A stretch of DNA of 64,000 nucleotides from Bombus terrestris (GCF_910591885.1 NC_063277.1:14074001-14138000), one strand, 5' to 3'. Numbered from the stretch's first letter, positions 27,201 to 41,581 are shown. Notes: generated by a model from the letters alone, not told the origin. Numbers and translations are program-made.

Positions 27201-28755
27201 ATCTAGGAAGAAATTTTACTTTCGCGTGTCTAACCAAAAAATGCTCGGTTGCATGATCTTCCTTTGAACGTAATTCTATTACATAAATTTTAGGAGTATC
27301 ACGAACATCAAAGGGTCTGAAAAGCCGCAACATTTCGGTACGTCGAGCTGAACCTGTCGGCAATTTAAAACGCTGTCCCCTCGTTTCCAATCGGTCGATC
27401 ACCCAGCTTCCCCTTCACGTCCGATTGTCCGTAGTAAAACAATTACCGTTGACGAAAAGGGCGGTTCAAAGCGAGCGCAACAATTTCCAACGCAGGAATA
27501 GTCGTCATTATCCGGGCGTAATTCTCTCACGAGGGGGTTCTTCGCGCGCGACCTTCATTAAGCCACCTCCGCGCGTCCGCCTCCTCCGAGAATCGTTATT
27601 CTAATGTATCCTATGGAAACGAGTCTCGAGGACTCTCGTTCCCTGAGCATAAATTTGAATGTATCATCGCCACCTCCCTCTTCCTGCGTTCAAACTCTTC
27701 ACGATTCGTTCTCGATGATGTTCCACGCGCAGCACAGGCGTGTGTACGCGTGTTTTCTTATTCACAGGCGGTTATAGGGTCTCCCTGTGGGTGTACATAA
27801 GCGAGATGGCATCGATTTCTCTGAAATTAATGGACACCCCCTGTGCACTAAATGAGCAACGCCCTGAGCACACACGCGGCCGTTCACCGCATTGTGCGTG
27901 AGTTGATCGTGATTCCCATCTGTCCATCTGCAATGTGTCTGTCCTGTAGAGGGGTGCGTTCGACGGTGGGGAACATCGGGGACCACCATGATTTTCCAGG
28001 ACGCGCCATAAAACCGACGGGAAAGATTTATCGTCACACCGAGTCGGTAGAACGACCCTATCGGATTTCCAGACGATCGAATCGTCACCTTACGTGCTCG
28101 CACGCGTGTGATTTCATCTCGATATATTATTTCTGGATATTCCCGAGATATCGTCGAAGATTGTTTATTGTTTGTTCGGAGACCGAGAACATAACACGTA
28201 CGAAGAATGTTGGTTTTTCGGAAGAATTCTTAAACGCGACGTGCCTTTCGGTGTTTGAACTCTGAGTGACTAGGAAAGAGGGTCACGTTAAAGCTGGCGG
28301 CATCGTGTTGGATGCACGGGGATCCCTAAAATTTCGTGACATATTCCAGTCGCTACTATTTGAGGCGAGAAGAATAGGATGGAGAGAAAACGGGAGCATA
28401 CACAGCATTGTGTTCGTGGTACTTTCAAAACTGTGGGCATTCGTTTCTCATACACTTTTCAATATTTAACTAACAATAATAATTTTATAATAAGCAAATT
28501 CTATGGTAACAATTCGAACAAAGTTTGCAACAGCCTAAATTTTGGAAAAATTACGAGATAAGTAAATTATAAATTTTTATTCACCATGCTACAAGTAGTT
28601 TGTTGTTTTCCCGTGTACCAATCGCAGGTACCATCAGTGGTATGCTTCTTCAAACATTGCGATCTGCACTGAGCAATTCTGACGATCGGTCCGAGATCGA
28701 ATCCAGTAACAAGCGTGGTACACCAGACGAAGAAAAGAAACCACGGAATCTCCAT
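24261..28755 (-). CDS. Type I membrane protein with Cys-rich head and fibronectin-III-like region (385 aa, 3 exons)
   Basis: Exons are 28755-28585, 26066-25989 and 25169-24261, all joined in phase 0. Exon 1 gives a signal peptide (MEIPWFLFFVWCTTLVTG) and the start of a Cys-rich module that runs through exon 2 into exon 3 (QCRSQC, CSMCWQYC, CPACQTVC; ten cysteines in about 70 residues). Next is an FN3-like Trp/Tyr-rich segment (residues ~100-200), an acidic polar linker, and a clearer FN3 C-terminal half (YVVSWEPETGG ... PGTKYLVRIAS). One transmembrane helix (ACGSVAFLIISLVFM) and a ~13-residue basic tail end the protein. The order Cys-rich then FN3 recalls anosmin-1, but the WAP signature is not obvious and anosmin has no such helix, so I do not assign that name. 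Likely a cell-surface adhesion or receptor-like protein. Exon 1 is joined by phase and fit only. Confidence 0.7.
25170..25988 (-). other. Intron 2 of the FN3-like gene
   Basis: It starts with the donor GTAAGT after ...YLH and ends with CTTTCAG before exon 3. The short open frames inside have no supporting signals. Confidence 0.6.
26230..26400. repeat. Polypurine/polypyrimidine tract
   Basis: The plus strand is almost all A and G here, including an uninterrupted GA run near 26368-26396. In the pre-mRNA of the minus-strand gene it is a C/U tract ending about 165 nt before the 3' splice site of the 78-nt exon 2. Confidence 0.75.
26795..26820. repeat. Tandem 13-bp duplication
   Basis: TAGATAATATTAG occurs twice in direct succession without mismatch. 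Confidence 0.9.
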
Positions 28756-31700
28756 GTTCAATAAAAATCACACTTCTTCCGTAATGTATATCCACTCACT
28801 AGTTCACTTTCTTTGAAATTCACTGCCGTCTTTAAAACGAACACTCGATTACAGTTATACAGAGATCATGGAATACTTAATTTACCTAAAGAATCAAATA
28901 AACATAAGTGTAGCGTGTTATTCGTGACTAACGAGCAAAGAAATAGGTTCCTGTTCCGCCGAAATTTCGAGCAGACTGCGACCCTTCGGAGGTCGGTACC
29001 TTCCTTATGTAGCCACGCGCCCCACCATTGAATTTTAGCTCGCCCCTACCCTCTGAAGGCAGCGTAGCATCCCTTGTAATTATCCGTGGGCTGGAACCGT
29101 CCCTCGGCATATGGTCGACCATACTGTATCATCGTCCTTCTGCCCGAATTATTTTGTTGGCAGAAAAGTAGGCCAAATTGTGAAAAGAGTTGCGATTTTT
29201 CGTTTCGTCGAAACTCTTTGATCACGCGTTCTTATTCGCTCTTTTACGACGATTCGACTTGAAAGAGAGATAACGTAATATTTATGGACTTCATATATGA
29301 TCCCTTTTTGTGTATGAATAACCGTTACTAAAACTAATCATTTAATCTCATAAAGATAAAAATATAACTATCTTCTTATCAAGGAAGAAATCTTTTTTTG
29401 CGATTTTATACAATTTAAGTAGAAGATTTTTAACGCATTATGCTTAATGTACTTCCTCGAAATAATGTACTTCCTTCGCAAACGTACGATTAACATTGTT
29501 TCGAATTCCCTTGGTATGCTCTGCACACAATCTGTCGCCGCGAATATTATCTCGGTGCAGAGCCACCCTCATATTACAATCGCATTGCGTTTCACTGTAA
29601 TTATCCACGTGCCGTATGGTCGCCAGCATATGGTCTAGAACGCCATTCTACTTCAAGGAGCAACCTCCGTCATTCCGCAAAAGTGAAGGGGAAGAAGAAG
29701 AAGATTGCTTCGAAATTGACTGCTCGCGGAACAAATTAAATTTCGCCTTCGATCGATCGTGAAATCGCGTCTCTTTGTGACGTACTGATGGACGCGTTCC
29801 ATCATATCCTGCGCTGTTATTCGCAATTTCCGTCGAATATACCATATAATACATCGTTGAAATACGCTGTTAAAAACTTCGATGTTTGGCGAGTCAACAT
29901 TTTCTTGCAGAGTAACTCGACTCTGTTCGTGAAATTCTATATGAACAAACGTTTTCTAAGAAATCTTTCTTTCCTCAAAATGATCGCTATTGGAATCCGT
30001 TTCCGGCCAGCGATAATTCTTGAGAAGAAGCTCCCAAAAACGAGAACGTTTTTAGTTGTGAGGGAGTAGATAATCAGCAATGAGAAAGGAACTTGGCTGC
30101 CATTTTCGAAATCCTCACGATGTCCAGGAAAATTTAGTCGCAATTAGCCGACATCCGAGTAACGCGGCGGTACAACAGCAACTTCCTTCCTAGTTCTCTG
30201 TTCAGCTTCGTCCAAAGAGTAGGAGGCGGGAAGGAAGGAATCGGTGTCGAATGATAGCGATTCGAGGGATGTACGTACATTATCAAAGGTCCTCCATAGA
30301 ACGGTCCAATATGGTTTTCATCCGGCAGGTACGCGATCTTGTCCCATCCACCCACCTTCGTTCGGTGAATATAAAAGAAGCAAGAAATAGAACGCGAAGG
30401 AAGAGGCGGGCGAGTAGCTACGGAGACACACGGGGTCGACCGATAAAGAATAGAAAAAGTAAGAAAGAAATAGAGAGAAGGCGAGGCACAGGAGAAAAGA
30501 AAAGGAGGTGGAACATATTCACCGGAAGTCGCTCGTGCTCCCTGGGTGCCCCGCGATACACGTCACAATGCACAGGATGTGTACAAATAAGGGTATTTGT
30601 CTGGCAGTCCGATTGTAGGGTGAAATATACGATGACGTTAAACAGGCCTAAGTTGCATCCCTCGCGCGCGAGTTCGCCTGTGAAACACGCTGATCGGCGT
30701 TCGTTCGTTTGTGCGAGTTGCCAATAGAAAAAGGCCCACGAATAGAAGAGCCATTCATCTAGGCACCGTTTAGGGGTGGTATTCGGCCGACGAATCGTTC
30801 CTTCAATGGAGAATGACATTTCATTGTGCTAGGAATTTTTCTCACACCTGGACCGACGTGATTCCGTCACGACGACCGCCGCGCAGTGCTCCAATGTTTT
30901 TATTATTGCACTGATTTTAAGAGCCACTGACTCTCATCGGACGTAATACTGCTTCTATCGAGATGCTCACGTTTTTTTCTTTTTTTTCTTCTTGAACCAA
31001 TTATAATTTCAGTGTGTATACATTGCGAGTAAGCCATGCTACGAATGACAGAAGGACGATTTAATGCATGACAACAAATTTCATACGACAAGATCACACG
31101 AACAATTGAATATTCGTATCTTATCTATATCGTTCGAATCAAATATTTATCGTCGATTATAGGCAGACGCACAGTGATCAATCTTCAATGGTAAATATAT
31201 CCGGCACATGCCGCACGTGATTCCCGAAACCCATTTAAACTTTTCACACGACCATGGATCGGGGGAGAATCTCGAGGGAATCTTGCTCCTGAATTGTCAT
31301 CATAGCTTGTGCATTCCTGCTAATGAAAAAAATTCGGAATGCATTTCAATTTATGACATTAATCGTCTCGTTAAAAGGGAGGTGTCATTGTATAAAGAAA
31401 ACGTTAGAAATTTATAGCGGAGTTTTTTAAATAAAAATGTGATGTTTCGATCTTTCCACCAAAACGATCACTCCTCGATCGCGTCACAAAGCTTCGAGTA
31501 AACAATTTTGCATCCCATTACACTGACGACAACACAGGAAAGGAAACATATTTTCAAAGATTTTCGCATTAATAGATCACTGATCACCTCTGTTTAAAGT
31601 AGAAATCCGTGTTTGAAGTCTAAAGCCTTTTCATTCTCTAAACTTTTGAAATCTCAGCGGAGATTTTTCTCCGACACCATAGGTGCGAGATGTTTTCCTA

Positions 31701-34700
31701 GGATCCGTAATCCGTAACCGTCTCGACCAACATTCCTTTCCCTAATCTCGGACCACGAACCGACCTTTTCCAACCAACCAACTATCGTAGTGTAACATCT
31801 TCCGCACGATTTCTTTTTCTACACTCGCGAGCATTGTTTGTCGTTCTTAATCCTCCACACGTAGGATTACGTGAATCTCGATTTTCCGTCAGATTACGTG
31901 GTCCTTTCGAATACGAACGATGATGTTTCGTTCTCTTTCTCTAAAGAGAATTCGAATCGAAGCCAGAGTCGCGACAACGCATATTCGTGATGGTCAAGAT
32001 TTAGATCCTATCGATGCCTCTGTCGTCGAATTTCATAAAAAGCTGATTTTCTTTTTACGATAAACGATATAGGAACACGTAGTTCTGAAGTGAATGGCTG
32101 TTCCTTCTTGTCGAGGTTCGTGTATCATAAATTTTAATGTGATACAATAGAAAATTATAGTCATATTACCGAGCATTGCTCGAGCTTCACAATGGTATAC
32201 TGAAGTGCGAACGCGTTCGAAGGGAACGAGAGAACGTGGTCTATAACAAAAGAAGTTTGCCTATCGGATTGTAAAACGCCGGGGCGCGTGAAGTTAAACC
32301 CGCGGCTTATCTGTCCTGGAAAAATATTGCGCCTCGTTTCGCTCGGCTTACATTGCTCTTAATCCTCGCATATGCTAGAGGAAATATTTTTCTCAAATAT
32401 TATTTCAGAGTGTCCGCGTTTGCTCTTTCTCTTCAAAAGCCTCCTAACAATACTATCTAAGCAAGGGACGTTGATCAGCGAAACTGCGATCGACATTTTC
32501 AATTTTCCGATCGAGTTGACAGCGACAAGCGTTGTCTAATTTTAATCGTAGCGCGAAATTGTAAAGAATTATCCCGAAAAAACACCTTGCGTGTGTTCAT
32601 CTTTCTTCACGATCCGAAAAAATCGCGTTCTGTCAGCTAACAAACGTGGCAAGGCGGAAAATTTAGGCCGATACTTTGTCCTGCTTCTATGAGCGCCGGC
32701 ATGGTCCTAAGGAAAGCGCTTTCAAAGCTAGTTCTCGCGTCAACTACGCTGGCGACAAATTTTTATTGTCATCGGGGTGACATTAGCGCTGGCTTTCCTC
32801 GCCACACCGGCTGCCAAGCAGAATGAAAAGAGAAGGACGAAGAGATTTCTTCAAACGAGTCCCCTAGGAGGACAGGTGGTAACCAGAGGATCTCAGAATC
32901 GCTATTGAACATTTAGACCGATACCTTACTTCTCTAGAGACTAGGTATCCGCCAATATGTTAGCCTGACAAATTCTTGAAACCTAAATTTATAACCTTCG
33001 ACCGCTATAGCATTCCTTTTTACTTCCTTTACTTTTACTGCATTCGACTATGTCGTACATGATTGTACTTCGAATAAAATTTTGAAAATGATATGCTCTT
33101 AATATCGCACATTCGCCGCGTAATTTTAATATTGCGGTGAAAATAAGAATTAATTGAAAAAGTCTCGTGAATGTCGCGTTGCTTCGAAATTTATCGTATC
33201 AAAAATTTCTCGAATATCAATTTTTCGCTTTCTCCTTCGTCAAATTAACGACGTCACCCTTGCCGTCGTTCTCGTGAAGCAACCGCTGAAAACCTGGGCG
33301 GCAGCACGTTATCCGAGCAATTAAGGGCTCGAAACGTTCACGACATGGCACGGGCGAAAATTTTTTCCCCTTCGCGCTCTTCGTAAATCACGTGAAACCT
33401 GACGTTGTCACTCGGTTTTACGACCGCAGTAACTTCAAATTGGAATTTTCGTGTTGATTTACGTTAGGACCTAAAAAAGGCGCCACCGATTTTACGACTT
33501 CTCCAATTCATTGTAAATCAATGGTTTTTCATACCATAGTATCCTGGAGTTTAGTCTTTGTTTCGAATACGCCACGACAGTGACTGCTTGTCCGGTTTCG
33601 GTAGCAATTACCTAATTTACTGCGGCTGACTTTCGGTCGAAGTGAAAACTGCGGTACGACCGCTACCTTTTGCACCCTTATCCAGAGGAGGTCTTTGTTG
33701 TCTGGTCGACTCAGGATTTTCAGAACTTTTGCAACAAGAAATTTTCGAAGCTCCCTGTGGTTTCTACTTCTATGGTCTCTTGTAACAAAACCATGCCTTC
33801 TGTAACTTTCTCCGAGATAACCAAGAGATATACACCTAGTTTTCGAATTCTTTATCATTTTTGCAAAGCATCACTGAGTTTAACCTCGTGAAACGAAAAA
33901 TTGGGAAACAGCAGTGATTTCACGGCATAAAAGGTACGAAATTCCAGTTGATTTCTTATAATCTGCGTTCTCCTTCCGCCGACATTAATTCTTTTTTGTC
34001 GCGTAGCCGATGCATCCTACGTTATACCGCGGTCACTTTTTGCTGCGCACAATGGTCTACGGAGAATATTGTTCGATAATCTCGCATGCACGTGGTTCCA
34101 CGCGTGTTCGGCTCGTTCAATGGGTCCGTGGCCCTGTCGTTTTCGTTCGCGTCGCGGCGGAACAACCGCAGGCATGTATTCGTCCCGGGCCTGGTAATTG
34201 CAGTCGAAAAGAGAGTTTCGCTATGGTGGCTCGTAAAAAGCATGCGAATGCTGCAAAAACGACGCCGTTCGCATCCACGGCCCTTGATTGCCCGCACGAC
34301 GGCTTTTTTCCGTATTAAGCGATGCTCGAGCGATACTTTTTTCTGTAATCAAGCAACTTGCTTCGACCGCGATAGCCATCCAGGAAATTTGTCGAAGATT
34401 CAACTTTAACAATCTTTTTCTTTTCGTTTGTGGAAAGGATATTGATATTTTGCTTTGGTCAATTTGTTTTGGCTATACGGCTTGAACTCTGCCCCGACGC
34501 AGAATATATCGGATCCAGATCGGCAAAAAATTAATTAGAACCGCGATCTTTCAACGAGAAGAGGACGAGGAACCAACTCATTTCCAACGACGAATGACGA
34601 TCTATCCTAAGAATTCCTAGGGCACGTTCGAGCCGACAAGGGTCGCGACGATATAAGTCGCATCAAGGATACGGTGCTTAAAGCGGCGAAAATTGGCCCG

Positions 34701-37700
34701 GTCACGATCCTCATGCTCTGTCTTACAACATTCATAATTCGTAAATAACAGCGTTGGGAGAGAGCTCTGTGCGGGCGCCACGGGTCCGCGGGCGTTTAGC
34801 ATATTTTATATAGACGAAGAAAGAAAGCTAAGAGGCGAAACAGCCTAAAAAAAGACTTAAATAGACCAACGGCTGGAAGACAGCTGTAAGCGTCGACCTC
34901 CTATCGAATATTTTAACCCTTTGTCTTCTTATTTTAACCTTTCCTTAATAGTTTTATCCTTCGCAAGAAACAACAAGTAACGAAACGAATGAGAAATTCC
35001 GAGATAAAATTAAGAATTAAAGAAGCATTGAAAACTAACTACAAGTTGAGCTAACTTTCTATCGGACCATTATGTTGTACAACATTCGTTTTGAGATATA
35101 CCGTGGCTTGATTGATCGTGAAACTTCTACATTATACAAGGTTTAATAATAAAATCGGTATAACGTTTACCTTAATACCAACTTCGTTAATGGCAATCCG
35201 TGCAATAATGTTTTAAGCAGAGATTCGAGCGTAAAGGATTAATTTGTGGCTGGACGTTCAGACACGGAGAAGCTGTAGCGCAGTGATTGGCAGGGCGCGA
35301 GTATTGCATTGAAATTCAAATTAAAATTATGAAATTATCCGGGAAAAAACGAAGGGAACAGAGAGAAGTGGCGGGCAATTTTCGGGCAATTTCGTGGAGA
35401 GCCAACTGCCCCTGCCCCCTGCCTTCCATTCTTGTGCTCAGGATCCTGTAGAAAATAATGGGCCACGTCGTCGTCGGCGACCATATGGTCGCGTGGTAGA
35501 ATGGCCCAGCCCAAGACGAACACTGAATAGCGAAAATTCACGGTCACTTTGACCTACACCGATGATTCTGCTCACTTTCGGATGATAGATTGTCGGTGAT
35601 CTGGTCTTTACCATCTTTCTACTTCTACGAACGCGTCCAAGTCCACAGGATGTCTGGCATCCTGCTTTTGAATCTTAATTTCCATCATTTTCGTGATAGG
35701 CATGAAAATTTAGAGCACATAAAGGAGAATTTTTTCTACTAGACGTCGGTTTGTCACTTTATTAGCCGATGTCTTTTATCAATACTCTCTGAATTAAATT
35801 GTTTGATCAGAGTGATCAGGCTTGTAATTATCACTTGATACGATTTGATACGATACTTGCACTTTCAGTTTGCCGATGTTATGCTAGTAATTGTGAAATT
35901 TTAGCTGCAGACGCTTTTCGAAACTCCACCCTCGTATGATTGATTAGTTAAAAAGAAAACAACGATGTTCGAAACCTATTGAAATGAATGATGAATAGTT
36001 TTCCAGAGTGGCCTGCCAAAACGACCCTTATTCGACAGAAGTGCTTGAAAATCCCTAGCGTTCAAATTTTGTTCGTGAGGAAATACATTAAAAAGATGAG
36101 TGATTTCTATCAAATAATTCTTACTAGATTGCGGATGTTTATATAATTATAGGAAATTTAACGACGTGGAAAATGCACAAAATATACATAATACGCAGAC
36201 ACATAAAATATCCAAAATGCCCATTATGACGTTTGATGGAAAAAATAAATTTCTGTATAAATTGCATTCCTATTGGTGTATTCACTCAAAAATATAAATT
36301 CACACAAGCAGCCGCAATTTAATTATTACGTTTCACCATAAATTACGGATTAGCAATTCTAACTTACGAATAGTCGAACACCGTTGTACTCGAAGTAAAC
36401 GAGCTTACCATCTGTTACAATTTTTCTAAACCGTATCCGTATCAAATCGGTCCAGGTACTCTCAAACCCCAAGAAGAACCTTAATTTTCGTTTGAAAGCC
36501 GGTCGAATCCATCGCTGGATCGGAACTGAGAGGCAACCGCATCGTTCGTCTCCACCTCCGCAACATTTTCGGCAGGCGACGGAGGCTGCACCTCCGCATG
36601 TTTTTTCCGTAAGATAAGTTTGGCCCGCGTGCCATATGTCGACGATCTCGAAAAGCGTTTTCCGATTTCTCGCGCGCGCACGCCACAGATGGCCACGCGT
36701 CCTTCTCGAGGATCTGGAAATTCTTGTTGCGCGCCACGTCCAATTTCCTACAACCGATTCTTTCAGGAAGAAGCGTCTAAAAAATTTATCCTGGCTCTTG
36801 CGCTCGAGTGGCTGTTCTGAACGATGGCTGAGCTCTTCGTCGAAGAGGCGGCATGCGACAATTTTTTGATACTCTGAAAGTAGCGATTATGGGCCATTAA
36901 AGTGATCACAGTTGAAGGAGACGTAACATTTTCGGCGATTTTCTGAGTAGAAGTTGTGGTTCGCCTTCTGAAGGAACACCTTCTTATTGCAAGCATTTGT
37001 GGGAATCTTAGGGTCTGCCGGGCACTAAGTCGGCAAGATAGAGAAAAGAAAATAAACAGTCTTCTTCTGTGTGATGATTTTCAAGTTTCTTCCGAATGGC
37101 TTTTACACCCTTGGCAAACAATGCCGCATTGTTATACCAGCGTGTATAAAATTAGACCTGCCGAATTTGTCGGAGTTCCCTACCGAGAATCGGAGAAACT
37201 TCGCAACAAATTCGACTTAAAAACGAACAATAGATTTCGATCTCCGTGGAAGTTTATTTTGGTATCTTCAAAAGAAGTCTGTGCATTAGAAGTTACATTA
37301 TTCGTAACACTCGGCAATTAAATCACCGTTATTTCCAGAACACGCTTCAGTTTCGCGTGGTCACGAGCGGCTAGTAAAATTCTTAAGAATCCATAAATTG
37401 CGCCGCAGAGAGAAATATCCGACTAACGAGTGCACGTTTATTATAAATCATAAAGATAATTACGTTAAGAGTCGCTATGCCAGCTCATTAGGTCGCAAAA
37501 TATCTTGTCGCGTCGTTTTTTTTCATTAGCCGTTCTACGGCTAAAAAAGATCCCCAAGGCTATCTAGTCGAGACAGAGGGGAAGCCGGCATAGAAAACAA
37601 TTTGGACGGTGGATCCCGCTCGGCCGCCTTAATTAGTTTCACCGAAGATTACCAATCAACAATTTCGGAATCACGGCGCTACGATTCCCAATCTCTCCTT

Positions 37701-40700
37701 GATGTCCCCTACTTAAATGTAATTCGACCGTTTTTCTTACGCTACAAAACATATAATTCTACTATCTCATTATTATTCTTTAGGGTTCATCAAAAGTTTT
37801 TATCGGGACGTTTAAGAATCTTTAATTAACATCACGACGACTAAAAACATTTTCGGTTTCTTAATTATATAAATCGATACGAAACATCGTAATTAAGTAA
37901 TGAAATAACAGATCGTCGATCACACGAATAAACCACCTTAAAAGAAAATCCTGAAGAGTAACTTTTACTTTAAAAAAACCAAGCTAATAATTCACACGAT
38001 CGAAGATGCGTGCAAGTCAAAGGGATTTCTTTCAACCCTTAAACCGAACTTACAACCACGAGACCCGAAAGAAACGGTTAAATCTATTACACGTTCGAGG
38101 CTCGATCATGATTATGGTTCCGAGGAAAAAGGTCTGCGATGAAAGGAAAAGGAAAAAAGGAGAGACCAGGCAGATAAATGTGGCGAAGGGAAAGGACAGA
38201 AGGGTGGAGGGGGTAGAAAGGGATAGAAAACATTTTGTAGGCTCGATGGGCCAGGTTGCAGGTAGGTAGTAGACCCTCAAATCGGTCAAAAAATGAGGGG
38301 GCACGCAATATACTTTCGGAGCGGTGTGTCACGTCCCTTCATGCTCACGAACTCGTTTAAGATGTTCGCTTGCTCTATGGTCTGGCCGTCTGGCAAGAAA
38401 GCGATTTGTGGTTGATAATCGCGATTAAATTTCCGTTCTAACTAATTTTAATGATTCCGTCCTGCCATTAGTTGATTTCGTTCTCGTTCCTGATCCTGTG
38501 AACGAGTGTAGATTTTAAAGACTGATTTGAAGTTTACGCTAAGCTTCAAACGACCAAAAGAAAATCAATGGAGCGACAGAACCACCAGCTCGAGACTAGT
38601 CGTTTTAAATAAAGTTAATCCTAATTGAACGTTCGTAATCTCTGAAATGTATTTCAGCAGAAATATCTTGTGTATCGTTTATGATCTTGATTAAATCAGA
38701 TACACGTTTGAACCTTAGTGAAAAGCATATAAGAAGATTGAAGCTTTGCCTAGATATCTTTCCAAGAATTTCCTTCTTTCATCAGCCTATCTGGGAAGGA
38801 ACGGTTCTTTCGAAATCATGAATGCCAAGAGGGTCTTGCTCTGTAACGATTCACCGAGCGAAACGCGGCTTGTTTCACTTTGTACGTGGTGCATCGTGAA
38901 ACTTGCCACGTCCTATAATAATAGTTGCAAAGCCAGGTAAAAGCAGTCGCGGCAAAACCTATGAGCGCGACGAGGAATAATAAAGTGGAAGGGAAGTCTT
39001 CGTGGAATTTCTTATCTCGAGGATGTTCATCTTCTGCCGGAGAAGCGTAGGAACGAAACAAAGGCGGCTGATATGTCCAGACACGTTATCGGAATATTAA
39101 TATTCGGCCCTTTTACATTTCTGTTGGAAGTACGAAAAGCCGATGCGCCACCCTGGTGACAATCGATCGTCCGTGGTGAAAACTTAGAACGAGAAAAATC
39201 GCCGTGCCGCTTCGAATGTAATGGGACACTTCCTGATGCACGCCGGTGATAATTCTTCCCGACATCGTCTCTTTCGAGAGATCTTTGGGACTCGAGGATG
39301 TCTTCGAATTTCGAACTTTGTTTCGCCACTCTCGTCCCGCTAGTTTTTCTCTGTCTTAAATCCATAACTCCGATAGATGTAGTCTCCCTTTTCTTTTGTT
39401 CCAATAATTTGAAGAAGATTGTCTGGAACTGTGTATGTTGAACGCACTTTCTTCCCCAAGGTTTAAGAATTGTCCAAACATGCGTATTACGATACCTTGT
39501 TTCAATATTTAATTTCTTGATAGATAAATCTTCGTACAAGAGGTTTCACGAGTCTATTTCCTGTTTGTAAAAGGAGAGCAAAGTTCAACCATGAGCAATT
39601 CAAAACCACTCAGTCGCCTTGAGTAATTGAATACAAATCCAAAGAGTCATATTTTCCTATCTCTGAAAAAGTAAACTTATGTATTTCGTGCAGTTATTAA
39701 GATATTGTAATCGCCTGTATCTCGTACATTGTCTCTTTATTTCAATAATGTTTCGAAATAATTCCATATTTTGGAAAAATTACGAAATGTTATGTAAATT
39801 ACACGAAGCTAAAATATAAACAAAATAAGTTAAAAAGTAAACGAACTATCACAAAATAGAACCAAATGCATTCAATTAGCGATACATTTTCCAATTGGAG
39901 AGCTACGATAAAACATACTTTTCTAGAATATATAATAGAGAAGCATTGGCAGCATTCACGTTCTGAATAGGAAGTCCCACCATGCGTGATCCTGAGTTCT
40001 TAATGTTGATTTTTTTACTTAACATGGTTCTATCTCTCCAGCTACCGTAGTCCTTTGCTTCTTTAGAAGGAATTTCATGCAGCTGCACGTGTGTCAATAT
40101 TCTACGTAACCCACTCTACGAACAATAAATTATTTATAAACAGGATCAAGAGGAACGTATTGAAGTGAAAATGAAATTTTGAAGAAGGTTTGCCTTTGTT
40201 CAGCTATAGGAAAGAGCATCTACTTACTCTGAAAATTGATTCTTTGATATAACGTCTAGGTCTAGAACGGTCACATTTTGTCTCTCATAGAAGAGGAGTT
40301 TGTCAGCAGGGGTGCAACGATTGCTTGTCTTTCATCGAGCTAATAAGAAACCTGTATTCGAATTCTTTGAATACATAGCTTTAAAACTAAAAAATATAGG
40401 CCCCGACCACTTATTTCAAGCCGACTACCCACATGACGATAATTATGTATCACAGAAAGTTCTCTTAGCGTCTCGTTTCAATGGAGCGACACACATTTTC
40501 TTAAACGATTTCTTTCTTGGAGAATATCGCGTTAGAACATCGAAGTGCTTCTTCTCTCTCCAGAAAGCGCTCGAGTACCCTTCAACCTCGTTCCGTAAGT
40601 GAGTGCAGGCTGCAAGTCATTTGGTCGAGCATCCCCTGAGATCTGTCAGCCGTCCGTAGGACGTGATAATGCGTAGCGACGGTTGTTGAATTCACACACA

Positions 40701-41400
40701 CGGCGACGTATGGTTGATCTCATATTTTGGCCGACAGCTCCTGTTTCTTCCGCGGTGGAGACATCGATACGTGTGTGTAGAGACTGCGGTAGGCCTCGTT
40801 AAGAAGGCGCTGCGATGAAGAAACCGCGGCACGGCTCAAGACGTTCCTTCAATTTTGGACAAGATTCGGGACTCTGCTTCTGATAACTTGATCATCAATT
40901 TTTCCCCGCTTTTTTACAACGTATTATTTCTTTAGCGACTGATACGGTTTCTAAGATTCCTAACGTAGATGACTCTCGAAACGTCAAGTATTTACGATAC
41001 AACTTGCAAAAGTGCCGTTGTGTAAGATGAATTACTAGCCCGCACCAACTTTCTCTCTGAGAATTATACTATTTCTTCGTGAACCCGTTTCGAGAACGCG
41101 GTTATTACGCGTCATACATTTTGCGCAATCGAATTTAAGCGCCCATAAACAAATCTAAATAGTCGAATGCCTATGCTCCTATTACTCGCTATATCAATTA
41201 CCAATAAATGGAGTACGCAGTTTGATGACTATTCTAGGATAATTGATGTGTATAGATAAAAAAGAATCTTACGCTATTTACTAATCAGTATCTTTTGTAA
41301 CAAGTCACTTATTCACGCAGGTACTATCATCATTGTAAATCTAATCTCATTCACACATTACATAAATTCTAATTATACTTTCAGATTCGGAACAATATAT
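28756..41400. other. Gene-poor stretch of about 12.6 kb
   Basis: No exon could be supported. Purine-rich low-complexity patches occur at about 30365-30510 and 38110-38230. Longer anonymous frames (for example 39539-39027 and 36696-36481, both minus) lack convincing splice signals or family motifs. The stretch may hold regulatory DNA, non-coding transcripts or very small exons that cannot be recognised by eye. Confidence 0.4.
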
Positions 41401-41581
41401 ACTAATACTTTATCACGATTTGTTTCAAATAGAATCTAATTATCAAATATATCCGTGGCATGAGTAAGCAATCGAAATTAACAAACAAATGACTAAGCAA
41501 ATACAAACAACGAAATATCAGTTTGTAGGTAAAAATGACACAGACGAAATTCGTAAAGTCGCTGATATCGAGGAGGAAATC

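Larger units (their letters stand above)
26067..28584 (-). other. Intron 1 of the FN3-like gene
   Basis: Donor GTGAAT, acceptor GTGTTACAG. Its 3' third is strikingly pyrimidine-rich on the transcribed sense strand (26230-26400) and includes a 13-bp tandem duplication at 26795-26820. No other gene is seen inside. Confidence 0.5.

Noticed and set aside
39027..39539. 170-codon minus-strand frame
   Set aside because: Longest anonymous frame in the desert, but basic, low in family-like motifs, and without splice context or signal peptide. Probably chance.
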